Made by a program: the position numbers and the translations under genes | Shown: positions 42,647 through 53,850 of the stretch, piece after piece | How positions within the stretch are numbered: position 1 is the first letter of the stretch | Layout of the letters: every line of letters starts with the position of its first letter | Source of the DNA: Lentzea kentuckyensis | Lineage (GTDB): Bacteria; Actinomycetota; Actinomycetes; Mycobacteriales; Pseudonocardiaceae | DNA length: 64,000 nt | NCBI RefSeq assembly: GCF_002150765.1 | Contig: NZ_MUYM01000016.1 | Coordinates: forward strand, 186,001 to 250,000 | Reading direction: 5' to 3' | Notes under the pieces: model-generated | Databases searched by the model: none | Seen by the model: the letters and a program-made list of their open reading frames with translations, nothing else | Told to the model about the DNA's origin: nothing

Positions 42647-43597
42647 TCAGCGGTTCGACCGCACGCCCAGTAAAACGTCCTCCCACGAAGGGACGATGGG
42701 GTGGTTCTTCTTCCCCCGCTTCGGAGGAGGGTCCTTGCGGACCGGCTTCTCCGCCGCGGGCTCCTGCTCCTTCTTCACCGGTGGTGCAGGCGGGGCAGGT
42801 GCGGGCTCCGGCTCGGGCAGCTTCTCCTGCGCCGGCTTCTCGGCCACCACCGGAGCGGGGGCCGGGGCCGGCGTGGGTGCCGGGGCAGGTGCCTGCACCG
42901 GAACGGGTACGGGCTCCTCCGCGACCGGAACAGCGGCGGGCAGCACCGGAGTCGCCTCCAGAGCCTGCCGTGCCAGCTGCGTCACCGGACGCACCGTGCG
43001 CAGCGTCCGGTTCGGATTCGGGTCCATCAGGTCGACCGCGGCGTCGTCCAGCGCCGTGACCGTGCCGCCCTGCGCACCGGGGTGGAACGCCCAGTGCGCG
43101 CGGTTCTCCGAGCGCCCGGTCTTCCAGTGCAGCTGCACGATCCAGCGGCCGTCGTCACCGCGCCACGCGTCCCACGAGGTGTCCGAGAGGTCGTGCCCGC
43201 GCAGGCCGAACGAGTGCGCGACGACCTCGCCGAGCGTCTGCACGTCCGGGCCGTCCTCGCGCACCGGGTGTGCGCGCTGGGCCAGGTCGGCCGTGCGCGA
43301 ACGCTCCAGCAGCACGGGGTAGGCGAAGCGCTCGATCCGGTGCGTCGGCATGCCCGCGGCAGCCGCGACCTGCTCGATCGACTCACCGGCGCGGATGCGC
43401 GCCTGGATCTCGCGCGGCCGCATGAGGGCCTCGCCGGACTCGATCTGCATCTGGCCGAGGCGCGCCAGGTCACCGCGCAGGGCCGCCCTGAGGCGCTCGT
43501 CAGCGGGGAGCGTGAAGCGCTCGCCGCGGTTTTCGGGGTCCTCGAGGATGACGGACTTGCCGTCCTCGTCGAGCCCGATGACTCGCAGCGCTCGCAT
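42647..43597 (-). CDS. sepH: Septation protein SepH
   Basis: 316 aa. N-terminal DUF3071 domain (MRALRVIGLDEDGKSVILED) with a helix-turn-helix-like segment (AGESIEQVAAAAGMPTHRIERFAYPV), a long Pro/Ala/Glu-rich linker (about 215-290), and the conserved end HPIVPSWEDVLLGVR. SepH binds FtsZ and promotes Z-ring assembly in Streptomyces and mycobacteria (Rv0883c). It acts in the cytoplasm at division septa. Its place before serC fits the backbone order. Confidence 0.95.
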   Translation of the reverse strand: MRALRVIGLDEDGKSVILEDPENRGERFTLPADERLRAALRGDLARLGQMQIESGEALMRPREIQARIRAGESIEQVAAAAGMPTHRIERFAYPVLLERSRTADLAQRAHPVREDGPDVQTLGEVVAHSFGLRGHDLSDTSWDAWRGDDGRWIVQLHWKTGRSENRAHWAFHPGAQGGTVTALDDAAVDLMDPNPNRTLRTVRPVTQLARQALEATPVLPAAVPVAEEPVPVPVQAPAPAPTPAPAPAPVVAEKPAQEKLPEPEPAPAPPAPPVKKEQEPAAEKPVRKDPPPKRGKKNHPIVPSWEDVLLGVRSNR

Positions 43598-43698
43598 CGT
43601 GGCCTCCCTGAATTCGCACCTCGCCAGCAGACAACGTTAGGACAACGAGCCGTCCATCAGTGGGAGACTCGCCGATATCTCAACGTGATCTTGCCAGT

Positions 43699-44832
43699 TC
43701 ACGAGGGCTGTCGCACGCCGGTTTCCGGAAGATTCACCTGGACCACCAGGCCGCCTCCCCCGTTCGGACGAGCCTTCACTGAACCCTGATGGGCCCGCGC
43801 GACAGACCGCACGATCGACAACCCGAGGCCGGATCCGGCGGTTCCGACGCGGTCGCGCAGCCGCCGGAACGGTTCGAAAAGGCCGGGCACGGCCTCCGCC
43901 GGCACGGTCGGCCCGGTGTTCGAGACCACGAGTTCCTGATCAAGCCGGACGGCCACGGTCCCGCCAGGTTTGTTGTAGAGCACGGCGTTGCGCAGCAGGT
44001 TTCCGATGAGTTGAGCCAGCAGCACCGGATCACCCTCGACGAGGTACGGCCGCACCGAGACGTCGAACGTGACCTCCTTCGAAGCCGCCAGCGCCGCGCA
44101 CGACTCGACCTCGTCCTCGATCGTCTCGTCCAGCCAGACCAGCTCCCGCGTGGCCAGCCCGCGGTCACTGCGTGCAAGCAGCAGCAACCCGTCGATGAGC
44201 TTCTCGCTGCGCTCGTTCGTGTCGAGCAGATGCGCTCCGAGACGGCGGATCTCCTCCGACGCGCCGGGATCGCCGAGCGCCACCTCGATCAACGTCCGTT
44301 GCACTGCCAACGGCGTGCGCAGCTCGTGCGAGGCGTTCGCGACGAACCGCTTCTGGCTGTCGAACGACGACGCGAGCCGGTCGAGCATCCCGTCGAAGGT
44401 GTCCGCGAGATCCTTGAGCTCGTCCGGTGGCCCGTCCAGCTCGATCCGCTGGTCCAGCCGCGTCGCCTCCAGCCGGTGCGCGGTCGTGGTGATCTCGTGC
44501 AACGGCGCCAGCACCCGCCCGGCCACCACCCAGCCGAGCCACACGGCGATCACCGCCGCCACCAGCAGCGCGACGATCGACTGCCACAGCACCGTGCTCA
44601 TCGTGCTCGCCTTCAACTGCTCGCCGGTGACCACCACGGTGTCGGCGGGCAGCTGCGCCGCCTCGACCGTCGCGTAGGCCCCGTACGGGTCGGTGGGAAA
44701 GGCCCTGGTGGCCGCCACCCCTTCCAGCGGCATCCACTCGGCGAGCAGCCAGTAGTTCAGCCCGATCAGCGCGACGCCCGCGATCAGGAACACCCCGGCG
44801 TACCAGGCCGTCAGCCTGGTCCGCAGCCTCAC
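43699..44832 (-). CDS. Sensor histidine kinase
   Basis: 377 aa: transmembrane helix near residues 12-32, a roughly 75-residue extracytoplasmic sensor (PTDPYGAYATVEAAQLP), a second helix, HAMP (GRVLAPLHEITTTAHRLEAT), HisKA with NASHELRTPL, and HATPase boxes GNLLRNAVLYN and GSGLGLSIV. GTG 44832 overlaps the response regulator stop (GTGA). The longer frame to 45303 is antisense shadow inside the regulator. It likely senses a cell-envelope or drug signal for the divergent efflux operon. Confidence 0.9.
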   Translation of the reverse strand: MRLRTRLTAWYAGVFLIAGVALIGLNYWLLAEWMPLEGVAATRAFPTDPYGAYATVEAAQLPADTVVVTGEQLKASTMSTVLWQSIVALLVAAVIAVWLGWVVAGRVLAPLHEITTTAHRLEATRLDQRIELDGPPDELKDLADTFDGMLDRLASSFDSQKRFVANASHELRTPLAVQRTLIEVALGDPGASEEIRRLGAHLLDTNERSEKLIDGLLLLARSDRGLATRELVWLDETIEDEVESCAALAASKEVTFDVSVRPYLVEGDPVLLAQLIGNLLRNAVLYNKPGGTVAVRLDQELVVSNTGPTVPAEAVPGLFEPFRRLRDRVGTAGSGLGLSIVRSVARAHQGSVKARPNGGGGLVVQVNLPETGVRQPS

Positions 44833-45488
44833 GAGCCGAACCGGTAGCCGGCGCCGGGCACGGTCTGGATGACCTGCGGCGCGCCCAGCTTGCGGCGCAG
44901 CGTCATCACCGCCACCCGCACGGCGTTGGTGAACGGGTCGGCGTGCTCGTCCCAGGCCTTCTCCAACAGCTCCTCCGCGCTCACGACGTTGCCCTGCGCC
45001 CGCATCAGCACCTCCAGCACGGCGAACTCCTTCGGGGACAGCGGCAGGAACTTCCCGTCCCGCGATGCCTGGTGCCGCGGCAGGTCCAGCGTCACCCCCG
45101 CGGTTTCGAGCACCGGCGGCAGCGCGGGCCGGGCCCGGCGGCCCAGTGCCTGCACCCGCGCCACCAGTTCGGCGAACGCGAACGGCTTGGTCAGGTAGTC
45201 GTCGGCGCCCAGCCCGAGCCCGGCGACCCGGTCGTCCACCTCGGCCGCCGCGGTCAGCATCAACACCCGTGCCTCGCCACCGGTCGCGTGCACCGCCTTG
45301 CACACCTCGTCGCCGTGGACGAGCGGCAGGTCGCGGTCCAGCACGACGACGTCGTACGCGTGCACTCCCACCCGCTCCAACGCCGCTTCACCGTCGTAGC
45401 AGACGTCGACCGCCATCGAGAACCTGCGCAACCCCTCGGCGACCGTGTCCGCGAGCAGCTGTTCGTCCTCGACCACCAGCACGCGCAT
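44829..45488 (-). CDS. OmpR-family response regulator
   Basis: 219 aa. Receiver domain with VVEDEQ (acidic pocket), the phosphorylated Asp in VVVLDRDLP, and Lys in LTKPF; C-terminal wHTH (LSPKEFAVLEVLMRAQGNVVS, then TNAVRVAVMTLRRKLG). ATG 45488, 89 bp from the divergent lipoprotein gene. GATAA direct repeats at 11-bp spacing lie in between and are the likely binding site. Confidence 0.92.
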   Translation of the reverse strand: MRVLVVEDEQLLADTVAEGLRRFSMAVDVCYDGEAALERVGVHAYDVVVLDRDLPLVHGDEVCKAVHATGGEARVLMLTAAAEVDDRVAGLGLGADDYLTKPFAFAELVARVQALGRRARPALPPVLETAGVTLDLPRHQASRDGKFLPLSPKEFAVLEVLMRAQGNVVSAEELLEKAWDEHADPFTNAVRVAVMTLRRKLGAPQVIQTVPGAGYRFGS

Positions 45489-45512
45489 GACACCTATTTT
45501 CCGTGAACGGCA

Positions 45513-45528
45513 GATAAGCGCCGGATAA
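45513..45528. promoter_or_regulatory. Candidate response-regulator direct repeat
   Basis: GATAA at 45513 and again at 45524 (11-bp period: GATAAGCGCCG GATAAAG), within the divergent regulator/lipoprotein promoter. Such one-turn direct repeats are typical of OmpR-family sites. Inferred. Confidence 0.4.
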
Positions 45529-45577
45529 AGACTTTTGCTTAGCGCCGTCGAATGACGCCCTCCGTAGACCTGTCGCC

Positions 45578-46081
45578 GTGAAGAAATCCATCCCAGTGCT
45601 GCTCGCCCTGCTGCTGGCCCTCGTCGCCTGCGGCAACAAACAGGACGAGGGCAACGCGAAGAAGGACGACACGGGCGACATGGTCAAGTTCGCCCAGTGC
45701 ATGCGGGACAACGGCGTGGACATGCCGGATCCGCAGGACGACGGCAAGGGCGGTGTCGTGATGCGCGCGATGCCGGCCGACCAAGCCGGCGCCGACGGCC
45801 AGGCGGGCAAGTTCGAGACCGCGCACAACGCGTGCAAGCAGTTCCTGCCCAACGGCGGCGAGTACAAGCCGCCGTCGCCCGAGGAGCAGGACAAGATGCG
45901 CCAGCAGGCGAAGTGCATGCGGGACAAGGGACACAACTGGCCCGACCCGAACTTCGAGGGCAACGGTGGCCAGAACGAGACGCTGTCGCTCGATCTCGGT
46001 GACGAGAAGGTCAAGCAGGACATGAAGGACTGCGGCATGGAGTTCCAGATGGCGGGCGTTGCTCCGGTGGAGGGCAAGTGA
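45578..46081 (+). CDS. Lipoprotein with duplicated CMRDxG-PDP motif
   Basis: 167 aa. Lipoprotein signal ([18 protein letters not shown]), lipidated Cys18. The mature part contains two copies of a unit starting CMRDxGxxxPDP ([24 protein letters not shown]), each followed by another Cys ([16 protein letters not shown]), so two disulfides are likely. Start GTG 45578. Its stop overlaps the adaptor gene (GTGA). Actinomycetes often place this lipoprotein in front of MacB-like efflux genes; its role is unknown. Confidence 0.82.
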   Translation: MKKSIPVLLALLLALVACGNKQDEGNAKKDDTGDMVKFAQCMRDNGVDMPDPQDDGKGGVVMRAMPADQAGADGQAGKFETAHNACKQFLPNGGEYKPPSPEEQDKMRQQAKCMRDKGHNWPDPNFEGNGGQNETLSLDLGDEKVKQDMKDCGMEFQMAGVAPVEGK

Positions 46082-47115
46082 AACGCCAGGTCATCATCAC
46101 CGCGATCATCGCGGCCGTCCTGCTCGGCACCGGCGGTGTCGTCGTCCTCACCAGAGTCGCGTCGAACCAGGCGAACGCCGAGCCGCCCAAGGCCGAACCG
46201 GCCAAGACCGCCCCGGTGAAGAAGACCAACCTCGCCGACCAGCAGTCCGTTTCCGGGCAACTCGGCCACGGCGCCGAACGAGCGCTGGCCGGCCGCAAAG
46301 GAGGCACGATCACGGGTCTGCCGGAACAGGGCGCGGTCGTCGACCGCGGCAAGCCGGTGTACTGGTCGGACGCGAAGCCCGTGCCGTTGTTCTACGGCTC
46401 GTTGCCGCTCTACCGCGATCTCGAAGCGGGCATGCCGAACGGGCCCGACGTCAAAGTCGTCGAGGAGAACCTCGCCGCGTTGGGGTTCAACGACTTCGGC
46501 ACCCCCGACGAGAAGTTCACCTCCTACACCGCCTCCGCCATCAAGAAGTGGCAGAAGGCCCTGGGGCTGGAGCAGAACGGCAAACTCGGCCAGGGCGACG
46601 TCATCGTGCAACCCGGCGCGATCCGCGTGTCGGCGCTTGCCGCCCAGCTCGGCGCACCCGCGGCCGGCGACCTGATGAAGGTCACCGGCACCGAGCGCGC
46701 CGTCACCGTCGAGCTGGAGACCAACAAGCAGCGCCTCGCGAAGGTCGGCGAGAAGGTCGAGTTGTCGATCCCCGGCGGCAAGCCCACCACCGGCACCATC
46801 CAGTCCGTCACGAAGACCGCCGGCAACGGCATGGACCAGAAGCCGAAGCTGGTGCTGACCATCGCCGTGGACGACCCGGCCGCCGCGGAGGGCGTCGACT
46901 CCGCCACCGTCTCGACGGTGTTCACGGTCGGCAAGAAGCAGAACGTGCTCGCGGTGCCGATCGGCGCGCTGCTCGCGCTGGCCGAGGGCGGCTACGGCGT
47001 CGAGACCGAGGACCGCAGGATCATCAAGGTCACCGTCGGCCTGTTCGCCAAGGGGCAGGTCGAGGTCACCGGCGAGGGCCTGCGCGAGGGCATGAAGGTG
47101 GTGACCACCGAGTGA
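46078..47115 (+). CDS. Efflux periplasmic-adaptor-like protein with peptidoglycan-binding domain
   Basis: 345 aa. One N-terminal anchor, then a lipoyl/biotinyl-like segment ([16 protein letters not shown]), an inserted PG-binding domain (about 120-175; [27 protein letters not shown]), and a beta-barrel/MP-like C-terminal half ([17 protein letters not shown]). This is the actinobacterial analogue of the MacA adaptor, reaching the cell wall instead of an outer-membrane channel. Overlaps both neighbours by 4 nt (GTGA). Confidence 0.85.
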   Translation: MKRQVIITAIIAAVLLGTGGVVVLTRVASNQANAEPPKAEPAKTAPVKKTNLADQQSVSGQLGHGAERALAGRKGGTITGLPEQGAVVDRGKPVYWSDAKPVPLFYGSLPLYRDLEAGMPNGPDVKVVEENLAALGFNDFGTPDEKFTSYTASAIKKWQKALGLEQNGKLGQGDVIVQPGAIRVSALAAQLGAPAAGDLMKVTGTERAVTVELETNKQRLAKVGEKVELSIPGGKPTTGTIQSVTKTAGNGMDQKPKLVLTIAVDDPAAAEGVDSATVSTVFTVGKKQNVLAVPIGALLALAEGGYGVETEDRRIIKVTVGLFAKGQVEVTGEGLREGMKVVTTE

Positions 47116-47762
47116 TCACCATCGACCACGCCTCGCGGACGTATCCCGGTGGCGTGCAGGCGTTGCGGGACGTGTCGCTGACCGTCGGGGGCGGCGAGAT
47201 GCTCGCGATCGTCGGCCCGTCCGGCTCCGGCAAGTCCACGCTGCTGCACCTGATGGGCACGCTGGACAAGCCGACCACCGGCAAGGTCGAGATCGACGGC
47301 CACGACGTGTCCTCGTTGTCGGACAACGCCTTGTCGGCTCTGCGAGCGCGCACGATCGGGTTCGTGTTCCAGCAGTTCTTCCTCACCGACGGGCTGTCGG
47401 CGATCGAGAACGTCGCCGCCGGTCTGGTCTACGCGGGCGTGCCGCGGCACAAGAGGCGGGCCCTGGCGATGTCCGCTTTGGACAGAGTCGGGTTGATCCA
47501 CCGGGCGCTGCACAAGCCGCACGAGCTGTCCGGTGGTGAACGCCAGCGCGTCGCCATCGCCCGCGCGGTGGTGAACACGCCGGGGATCCTGCTGGCCGAC
47601 GAGCCGACCGGGAACCTGGACACCCGCAACGGCGCCGGTGTGCTGGAACTGTTGGAGGGCCTCAACTCCGACGGCACCACGGTCGTGCTGATCACGCACG
47701 ACCGCGACGTCGCGGCACGGGCACCGCGTCGCGTCGAGGTCCGCGACGGGGTGATCGTCTGA
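47112..47762 (+). CDS. MacB/LolD-type ABC transporter ATPase
   Basis: 216 aa with Walker [10 protein letters not shown], signature [10 protein letters not shown], Walker [12 protein letters not shown] and H-loop LITHDRD. GTG 47112 overlaps the adaptor stop; its stop TGA shares a base with the permease ATG (TGATG). It energises the MacB-like permease encoded next. MacB-type systems use ATP to expel compounds through conformational pumping rather than membrane transport. Confidence 0.92.
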   Translation: MITIDHASRTYPGGVQALRDVSLTVGGGEMLAIVGPSGSGKSTLLHLMGTLDKPTTGKVEIDGHDVSSLSDNALSALRARTIGFVFQQFFLTDGLSAIENVAAGLVYAGVPRHKRRALAMSALDRVGLIHRALHKPHELSGGERQRVAIARAVVNTPGILLADEPTGNLDTRNGAGVLELLEGLNSDGTTVVLITHDRDVAARAPRRVEVRDGVIV

Positions 47763-48904
47763 TGGACCTGTTGCGCCTCGGGTTCTTCGGAATGCGCACC
47801 CGGCCGATGCGCGCCGTCCTGTCGGCGCTGGGCATCGCGATCGGCATCGCCGCGCTGGTGGCCGTGATCGGCATTCCGGCGTCGAGCGGGCAGGCGTTGC
47901 GCGACAAGCTCGCCACGCTCGGCACGAACCTATTGACCGCCGCGCCCGGTCAGACGTTCGGTGGCGGTGACGCCAAGCTGCCCGAGACCGCGGTGCCGAT
48001 GGCCCGCCGGATCGGCGCGGTGACGGGAGCGAGCGCCACCGGCAGCATCTCGGCCAACGTGCGCAAGACCGACCTCGTGCCGTCCAGCGACACGCTGGGG
48101 CTGCGGGTGGCCGCCGCGGACAAGGACCTGTTGAAGGTGCTGGAGGCCAAGGTCGACAAGGGCCGCTGGCTGGAGCCCGGCGAGAAGTCCATCGTGCTCG
48201 GCTCGACCGCGGCGTCCCGGCTGGGCATCGAGCGCGTCGGCGCGCAGGTGTGGATCGACGGGCAGTGGTTCAGCGTCGTCGGGATCCTCGCGCCGCTGCC
48301 GTTGTCGCCGGAGATCGACCGGGCCGCGCTGATCGGCTGGGAGGCGGCGAAGGAGGCGTTCGGGTTCGACGGCAGCCCGAGCACCGTGTACGTGCGGACC
48401 GACAAGGAGCAGGTGGACAACGTCCGCAAGCTGCTCGGCCCGACGCTGAACCCTCAGCAGTCCAACGAGGTGAAGGTGTCCCGGCCGTCGGACGCGCTGG
48501 CCGCGCAGCAGATCGCGGAGAACAGCTACAACGCGCTCTTCCTGGGACTGGGCGGGGTCGCGTTGTTGGTGGGTGGCGTCGGCGTGGCGAACACGATGGT
48601 GATCTCGGTGCTGGAACGGCGCAGGGAGATCGGTCTGCGGCGGGCGCTCGGGGCGACCCGGCGGCAGATCAGGTGGCAGTTCCTCACCGAGTCGGTGCTG
48701 CTGTCCGGTCTCGGCGGCCTCGTAGGGGTGGTCGTCGGGATCGCGGTCACGGCTGGTTACTCGATCAGCCAGAAGTGGCCGGCGGCACTACCGTGGCCCG
48801 CCCTGCTCGGGGGAGTGGGCGCGGCCGTGCTCATCGGCGCCATCGCCGGCGTCTACCCGGCGGTGCGGGCGGCTCGCCAGTCGCCCACCGAAGCCCTCGC
48901 CTGA
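47762..48904 (+). CDS. MacB-like ABC transporter permease (FtsX family)
   Basis: 380 aa. N-terminal helix (RAVLSALGIAIGIAALVAVIG), an external MacB_PCD domain of about 210 residues (LAAQQIAENSYNAL near its end), then three C-terminal helices with the FtsX signature ERRREIGLRRALGATRRQI. Fourth gene of the efflux operon; ends just before a perfect palindromic repeat. Confidence 0.9.
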   Translation: MDLLRLGFFGMRTRPMRAVLSALGIAIGIAALVAVIGIPASSGQALRDKLATLGTNLLTAAPGQTFGGGDAKLPETAVPMARRIGAVTGASATGSISANVRKTDLVPSSDTLGLRVAAADKDLLKVLEAKVDKGRWLEPGEKSIVLGSTAASRLGIERVGAQVWIDGQWFSVVGILAPLPLSPEIDRAALIGWEAAKEAFGFDGSPSTVYVRTDKEQVDNVRKLLGPTLNPQQSNEVKVSRPSDALAAQQIAENSYNALFLGLGGVALLVGGVGVANTMVISVLERRREIGLRRALGATRRQIRWQFLTESVLLSGLGGLVGVVVGIAVTAGYSISQKWPAALPWPALLGGVGAAVLIGAIAGVYPAVRAARQSPTEALA

Positions 48905-48907
48905 GAG

Positions 48908-48958
48908 CGATGAAGGGCTCCTTCATCCACTTGACGTGGATGAAGGAGCCCTTCATCG
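48908..48958. repeat. Nested palindromic repeat (TGAAGGG family), copy 2, also terminator
   Basis: Two perfect 23-bp arms (48908-48930 and 48936-48958) separated by 5 nt (TTGAC). Each arm contains GATGAAGG next to CCTTCATC and is nearly self-palindromic, as in copy 1. Located between the convergent efflux operon and serC, it serves as a bidirectional terminator. Confidence 0.85.
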
Positions 48959-48963
48959 ACAAC

Positions 48964-50202
<1,239 letters not shown>

Positions 50203-50367
50203 TCACGTGACCGGCCCACCCGGAGTTGATCATGGCGCGAGAGTTCTGTACGGTCCGCAACCTGAACTCGTAAATTAGTCACGGAGGGTTACTTCATTGT
50301 TGCGGATGTGTGCGGCCATGGGTGGGAACAGCGGCACCACGGATGAGGACGACTGATCCGCCGGCCG

Positions 50368-51252
50368 TCAGCGACGTGAGACCGCACGCTGGTCTTTTCT
50401 GAGTTCCAGCCGTGCCCCGACGCGATGTCGGACAGGCGGGTCGAACAACTCCAGGGTGATCGTTCGCCTGTTCAGGTCGTCCTGCTCCTTGCGCAGGTCG
50501 TAACCCCCGTCGAGTGGTCCGATCGGTTCCAGGTAGACATCGGTGCCGGTGGGCAGGACGATTCGGTACACGGCGTGCGTGACCGGTTGGGCGAACATGA
50601 GGGTGAACTCGTCTGGCGACCCTTCCGCGAGCGGCAGGCATCGTCTCGGCCAATCCAGTTCGACCGTGAACGAGATTTCCGAATCCTGACGCGGTGGTTC
50701 GTGAAAGTGAATCACCGCTGCCACCGTTCCGTCTTTGGGCCAGGACAGCGTCTTGTGCAGCGTTGTTCCGGGAGAGCCGTCCACGAGCAGGCTGCGCACC
50801 GCCATCTCGACCTGGCGGCGGTACTTCGCCGGCTGGGGCCAGCCGCAGCCGAACTTCAGGCGCACGAACAGCAGATCCGTGCCCAGTGGACGAAGCTTGA
50901 CCGTCAACTTCGTGTGCGCGTCACCACGCTCACCGACGACGATGGTCTCCTTCCATTCGAGAATCTGATAGCCGGGCCGCGTTTTGTCGAGCTCGTTGCA
51001 GTAGCGCGACAGCAACTCCTGCTGCGCCGCGAGTTCCCGCCGGTCGTTCCGACGGGCCACCACCAGGGCGATTCCGGCGATCGTGATGAGCAGTACGACG
51101 GTTACCAGTGCGCCTGACTTGACCGCTGTGCTGCCGAGTGCCGCGCCCAGGAGCACGGCGAACGACATGATGCCCACCACGGCTTTGACCACAGCGGACG
51201 CGCCGTGACCATGGAGAAATTCCTCCAGGAAAAGAATCGTCTCTCGCAGCAC
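50368..51252 (-). CDS. Two-helix membrane protein with large soluble domain, unknown
   Basis: 294 aa. An amphipathic N terminus (RETILFLEEFLHGHGASAVVKAVVG) is followed by two transmembrane helices (about 22-65), then a soluble C-terminal domain of about 220 residues rich in beta strands (LTVKLRPLGTDLLFVRLKFG; FTVELDWPRRCLPL). I do not recognise a family. Transcribed separately; flanked by a 115-nt and a 164-nt non-coding stretch in which I see no further feature. Confidence 0.68.
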   Translation of the reverse strand: MLRETILFLEEFLHGHGASAVVKAVVGIMSFAVLLGAALGSTAVKSGALVTVVLLITIAGIALVVARRNDRRELAAQQELLSRYCNELDKTRPGYQILEWKETIVVGERGDAHTKLTVKLRPLGTDLLFVRLKFGCGWPQPAKYRRQVEMAVRSLLVDGSPGTTLHKTLSWPKDGTVAAVIHFHEPPRQDSEISFTVELDWPRRCLPLAEGSPDEFTLMFAQPVTHAVYRIVLPTGTDVYLEPIGPLDGGYDLRKEQDDLNRRTITLELFDPPVRHRVGARLELRKDQRAVSRR

Positions 51253-51416
51253 CTGTCCCCCCGACTGATGTTGCGAACAGCGTCGACGACTGCCCGTGAT
51301 AGTCGAATGAACAGATTGTTGCGCCGATACCGGGTTCGTCGGAGGGGGACACTCGAACGGCCGCCGGGCTTTCCGGCTCTTTCACCACTGTGCACTAATC
51401 GCGTGACGGCGGGTTG

Positions 51417-52019
51417 TTACCGCAGCATGCCGCGATCCATCGCAGTGGTGACCGCCGCCGTCCGGTCGGACACGCCCAGTTTGTTGAACACCCGCAACAA
51501 GTGGGTCTTCACGGTCGCCTCCGAGATGAACAGCGTCCGTCCGATCTCGACGTTGGACATACCCTTCGCGACCAGCCGCAACACCTCGGCCTCGCGCGCG
51601 GACAGCGGCGGTGTGCGGACCTGGCCGACGACCTTCGCGACCATCGACGGCGCCAGCACGGTCTCGCCGCGCGAGGCCGCCCGGATCGCCGCGATGAGGT
51701 CCTCGGTGGTCGAGTCCTTCAGCAAATAGCCGGACGCGCCGGCCTCGACCGCGCGAAGAATGTCCGAATCGGTCTCGTACGTCGTCAGCACCAGCACGCG
51801 CGGTCCGGTTCCGACGATCTTCGCGGTCGCGGCGACTCCGTCCATTTCGGGCATCCGCAGGTCCATCAGCACGACGTCCGGACGCAGCGAGGCCGCCTTC
51901 TCGATCGCCTCGGCGCCCGAACCGGCGTCGCCGACGACCTCCAGATCGTCGGCCACGAGCATCCCGCGCAGCCCCTGGCGAACCACGGGGTGGTCGTCCA
52001 CCAGCAGAATCCTGATCAC
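51417..52019 (-). CDS. NarL/LuxR-type response regulator
   Basis: 200 aa. Receiver ([13 protein letters not shown], phospho-Asp in [13 protein letters not shown], Lys in YLLKDS) and LuxR-type HTH ([36 protein letters not shown]). GTG 52019 overlaps the kinase stop (GTGA). It is the last gene of a four-gene operon with an ABC transporter, so it probably regulates that transporter. Confidence 0.93.
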   Translation of the reverse strand: MIRILLVDDHPVVRQGLRGMLVADDLEVVGDAGSGAEAIEKAASLRPDVVLMDLRMPEMDGVAATAKIVGTGPRVLVLTTYETDSDILRAVEAGASGYLLKDSTTEDLIAAIRAASRGETVLAPSMVAKVVGQVRTPPLSAREAEVLRLVAKGMSNVEIGRTLFISEATVKTHLLRVFNKLGVSDRTAAVTTAMDRGMLR

Positions 52020-53113
52020 AGCGGCACCTCCACCAGCACGGACGCTCCGTCGTCGTTCGACAACGACAGCGTTCCACCCACCTGTTCCAGCCGGGCACGC
52101 ATGCCCCGCAGGCCGAACCCCTCCGGCGCGTCGCCGAACCCGCGGCCGTCGTCGCGCACCTCCAACGAAACACCATCGGAGTCGAACCTCATCACCACGT
52201 CCACCCGCGTCGCCCCGGAGTGCCGCGCCACGTTGTTCAGCGCCTCTTGCACGGTCCGCAGCAGCACCACGTCAACAGAAGTCTGCAGTGCCACCGGATC
52301 TCCGATGACCCGGAACGTCGACGGCAGCGAAACCCCGGAAACCAGCCGCCGCAACGCGTCCTCCAACGACGAACCGTCCAAAGGCGACGGTGCGTTCGAC
52401 GCGACCAGCGCGCGAGCTTCTCGCAGGTTCTCCCGCGCGGTCTGCAGCGCCAGTTCGACGTTCGGCTGCGCGCCCTGCAGCAGCGTGATGATCGACGTGA
52501 AGCCCTGCGCCAGCGTGTCGTGGATGTCCGCCGACCACCGCGCCCGCTCGGCCTCGATGGTCAGTTGCTCGATGCGTTCCAGCAGCTCGCCGCGCTGCTG
52601 GTTCTGGGTGGCGATCCGGCTGATCGCCCAGCCGAACGCCTGGGAGAAGCCGATGATCAGCAGGGCCGCCGCCCACGGCAGGGACGAGGAGGCACCCGCC
52701 GCCCAGGTGAGGATCTGCGGCGTCAGCACGAACAACACCATCGGGACGAACGCCCACGCGAGCGGTAGCACCATGTAGATCTGCGGGACCAGGCCGAACA
52801 GCGCGAAGGTCGCGTTGCCGCTGAACCAGACCGCGGGGGCGAACGTCACGAGCGAGCCCGCCGCGTAGACGAACCCGTGCCAGTCGTCGTCCCCGCGGAC
52901 CACCAGCCGCCTGCCGTAGAGCACGAACCACAGACCGTTCAGGCACAACAGCCCCGCCGACGACAGGCGGTCGGCGAGGCTGTTGTTGTCGATCAGGATG
53001 AGCACCAGTGCGGTGACCTGGGTGATCGCGAAGAGCACGTACCAGGTGATCAGTTGGTTGTGCTGGTCCAGCGGAACGTTCGCGCCACCAGCACCAGGCC
53101 GCCGATCGTCCAC
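52016..53113 (-). CDS. Sensor histidine kinase, NarL/DesK type
   Basis: 365 aa by the preferred start. Five to six N-terminal transmembrane helices, a HisKA_3 dimerisation segment with the phospho-His in [14 protein letters not shown], and HATPase motifs [12 protein letters not shown] and RDDGRGFG. The start is uncertain: GTG 53113 gives a complete first helix but overlaps the permease gene by 64 nt; GTG 53038 avoids the overlap and removes part of that helix. Coupled to the downstream regulator by GTGA. Confidence 0.85.
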   Translation of the reverse strand: MDDRRPGAGGANVPLDQHNQLITWYVLFAITQVTALVLILIDNNSLADRLSSAGLLCLNGLWFVLYGRRLVVRGDDDWHGFVYAAGSLVTFAPAVWFSGNATFALFGLVPQIYMVLPLAWAFVPMVLFVLTPQILTWAAGASSSLPWAAALLIIGFSQAFGWAISRIATQNQQRGELLERIEQLTIEAERARWSADIHDTLAQGFTSIITLLQGAQPNVELALQTARENLREARALVASNAPSPLDGSSLEDALRRLVSGVSLPSTFRVIGDPVALQTSVDVVLLRTVQEALNNVARHSGATRVDVVMRFDSDGVSLEVRDDGRGFGDAPEGFGLRGMRARLEQVGGTLSLSNDDGASVLVEVPL

Positions 53114-53850
53114 GCCCCCAGCACCAGCGCGATCTTCCCGAGCTCCCATGATCCCGCCGCCTCCATGACCGCGTAGCCGTCGTTCAGTGCGAACACCGAG
53201 CGGAAACCCTGACACACCCACTTGAGCGGGAAGAGCGAACCCGTCACCCGCAGGGAGTCCGGCAGTGCCGCCGTGCTGATGAAGACACCTGACAGGAACT
53301 GCAACACGATGTACGGCAGGTTCAGCACGCCCGCCGCGTTCCGGGTGGACTTCGCGATCGAGCTGAGCGCGACACCGATCAGCGAGCAGGAGATGACGCC
53401 GAGCACGAACACCCAGCCGAACGTGAACCACTTCTCGGCGGTGGACGGCAGTTCGACGTCGAACCGCAGGATCGCGACGGTCAGCAGCAGCACGGCCTCG
53501 ACCAGGCTCGACACGAAGACCAGGATGATCTTGCCGATGAAGTAGGACGTGAACGGCATCGGTGTGCCGCGCAGGCGCTTCAGCGTGCCGTCCTCGCGGT
53601 CGGCCACGACGCTCATGCCCAGGCCCACGAACGACGTCGAGATGATGCCGGCGCCGATCATGCTCGCCGCGAACATCTGGCCCTGTGCGGCTTCGTGCAC
53701 GTAGACCGTGCCGAGCAGCAGCATCAGGATCGCCGGCAGCGACACCGTGAAGATGAGGTTTTCCTTCTGCCGGAAGAACTCCCGCAGCTCGGTCGCACCC
53801 CTCGTGAGACCGAGCGAAAGGGTTCCGGGCAGAGCAACCGCGGTGGTCAT
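53050..53850 (-). CDS. ABC-2 type transporter permease
   Basis: 266 aa, six transmembrane helices. Segments DREDGTLKRLRGTPM and SLFPLKWVCQGFRSVF are typical of the ABC2_membrane family (drug or lipid exporters such as DrrB). ATG 53850 overlaps the ATPase stop (ATGA). Works with the ATPase encoded immediately upstream and is followed by its own sensor kinase. Confidence 0.9.
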   Translation of the reverse strand: MTTAVALPGTLSLGLTRGATELREFFRQKENLIFTVSLPAILMLLLGTVYVHEAAQGQMFAASMIGAGIISTSFVGLGMSVVADREDGTLKRLRGTPMPFTSYFIGKIILVFVSSLVEAVLLLTVAILRFDVELPSTAEKWFTFGWVFVLGVISCSLIGVALSSIAKSTRNAAGVLNLPYIVLQFLSGVFISTAALPDSLRVTGSLFPLKWVCQGFRSVFALNDGYAVMEAAGSWELGKIALVLGAWTIGGLVLVARTFRWTSTTN

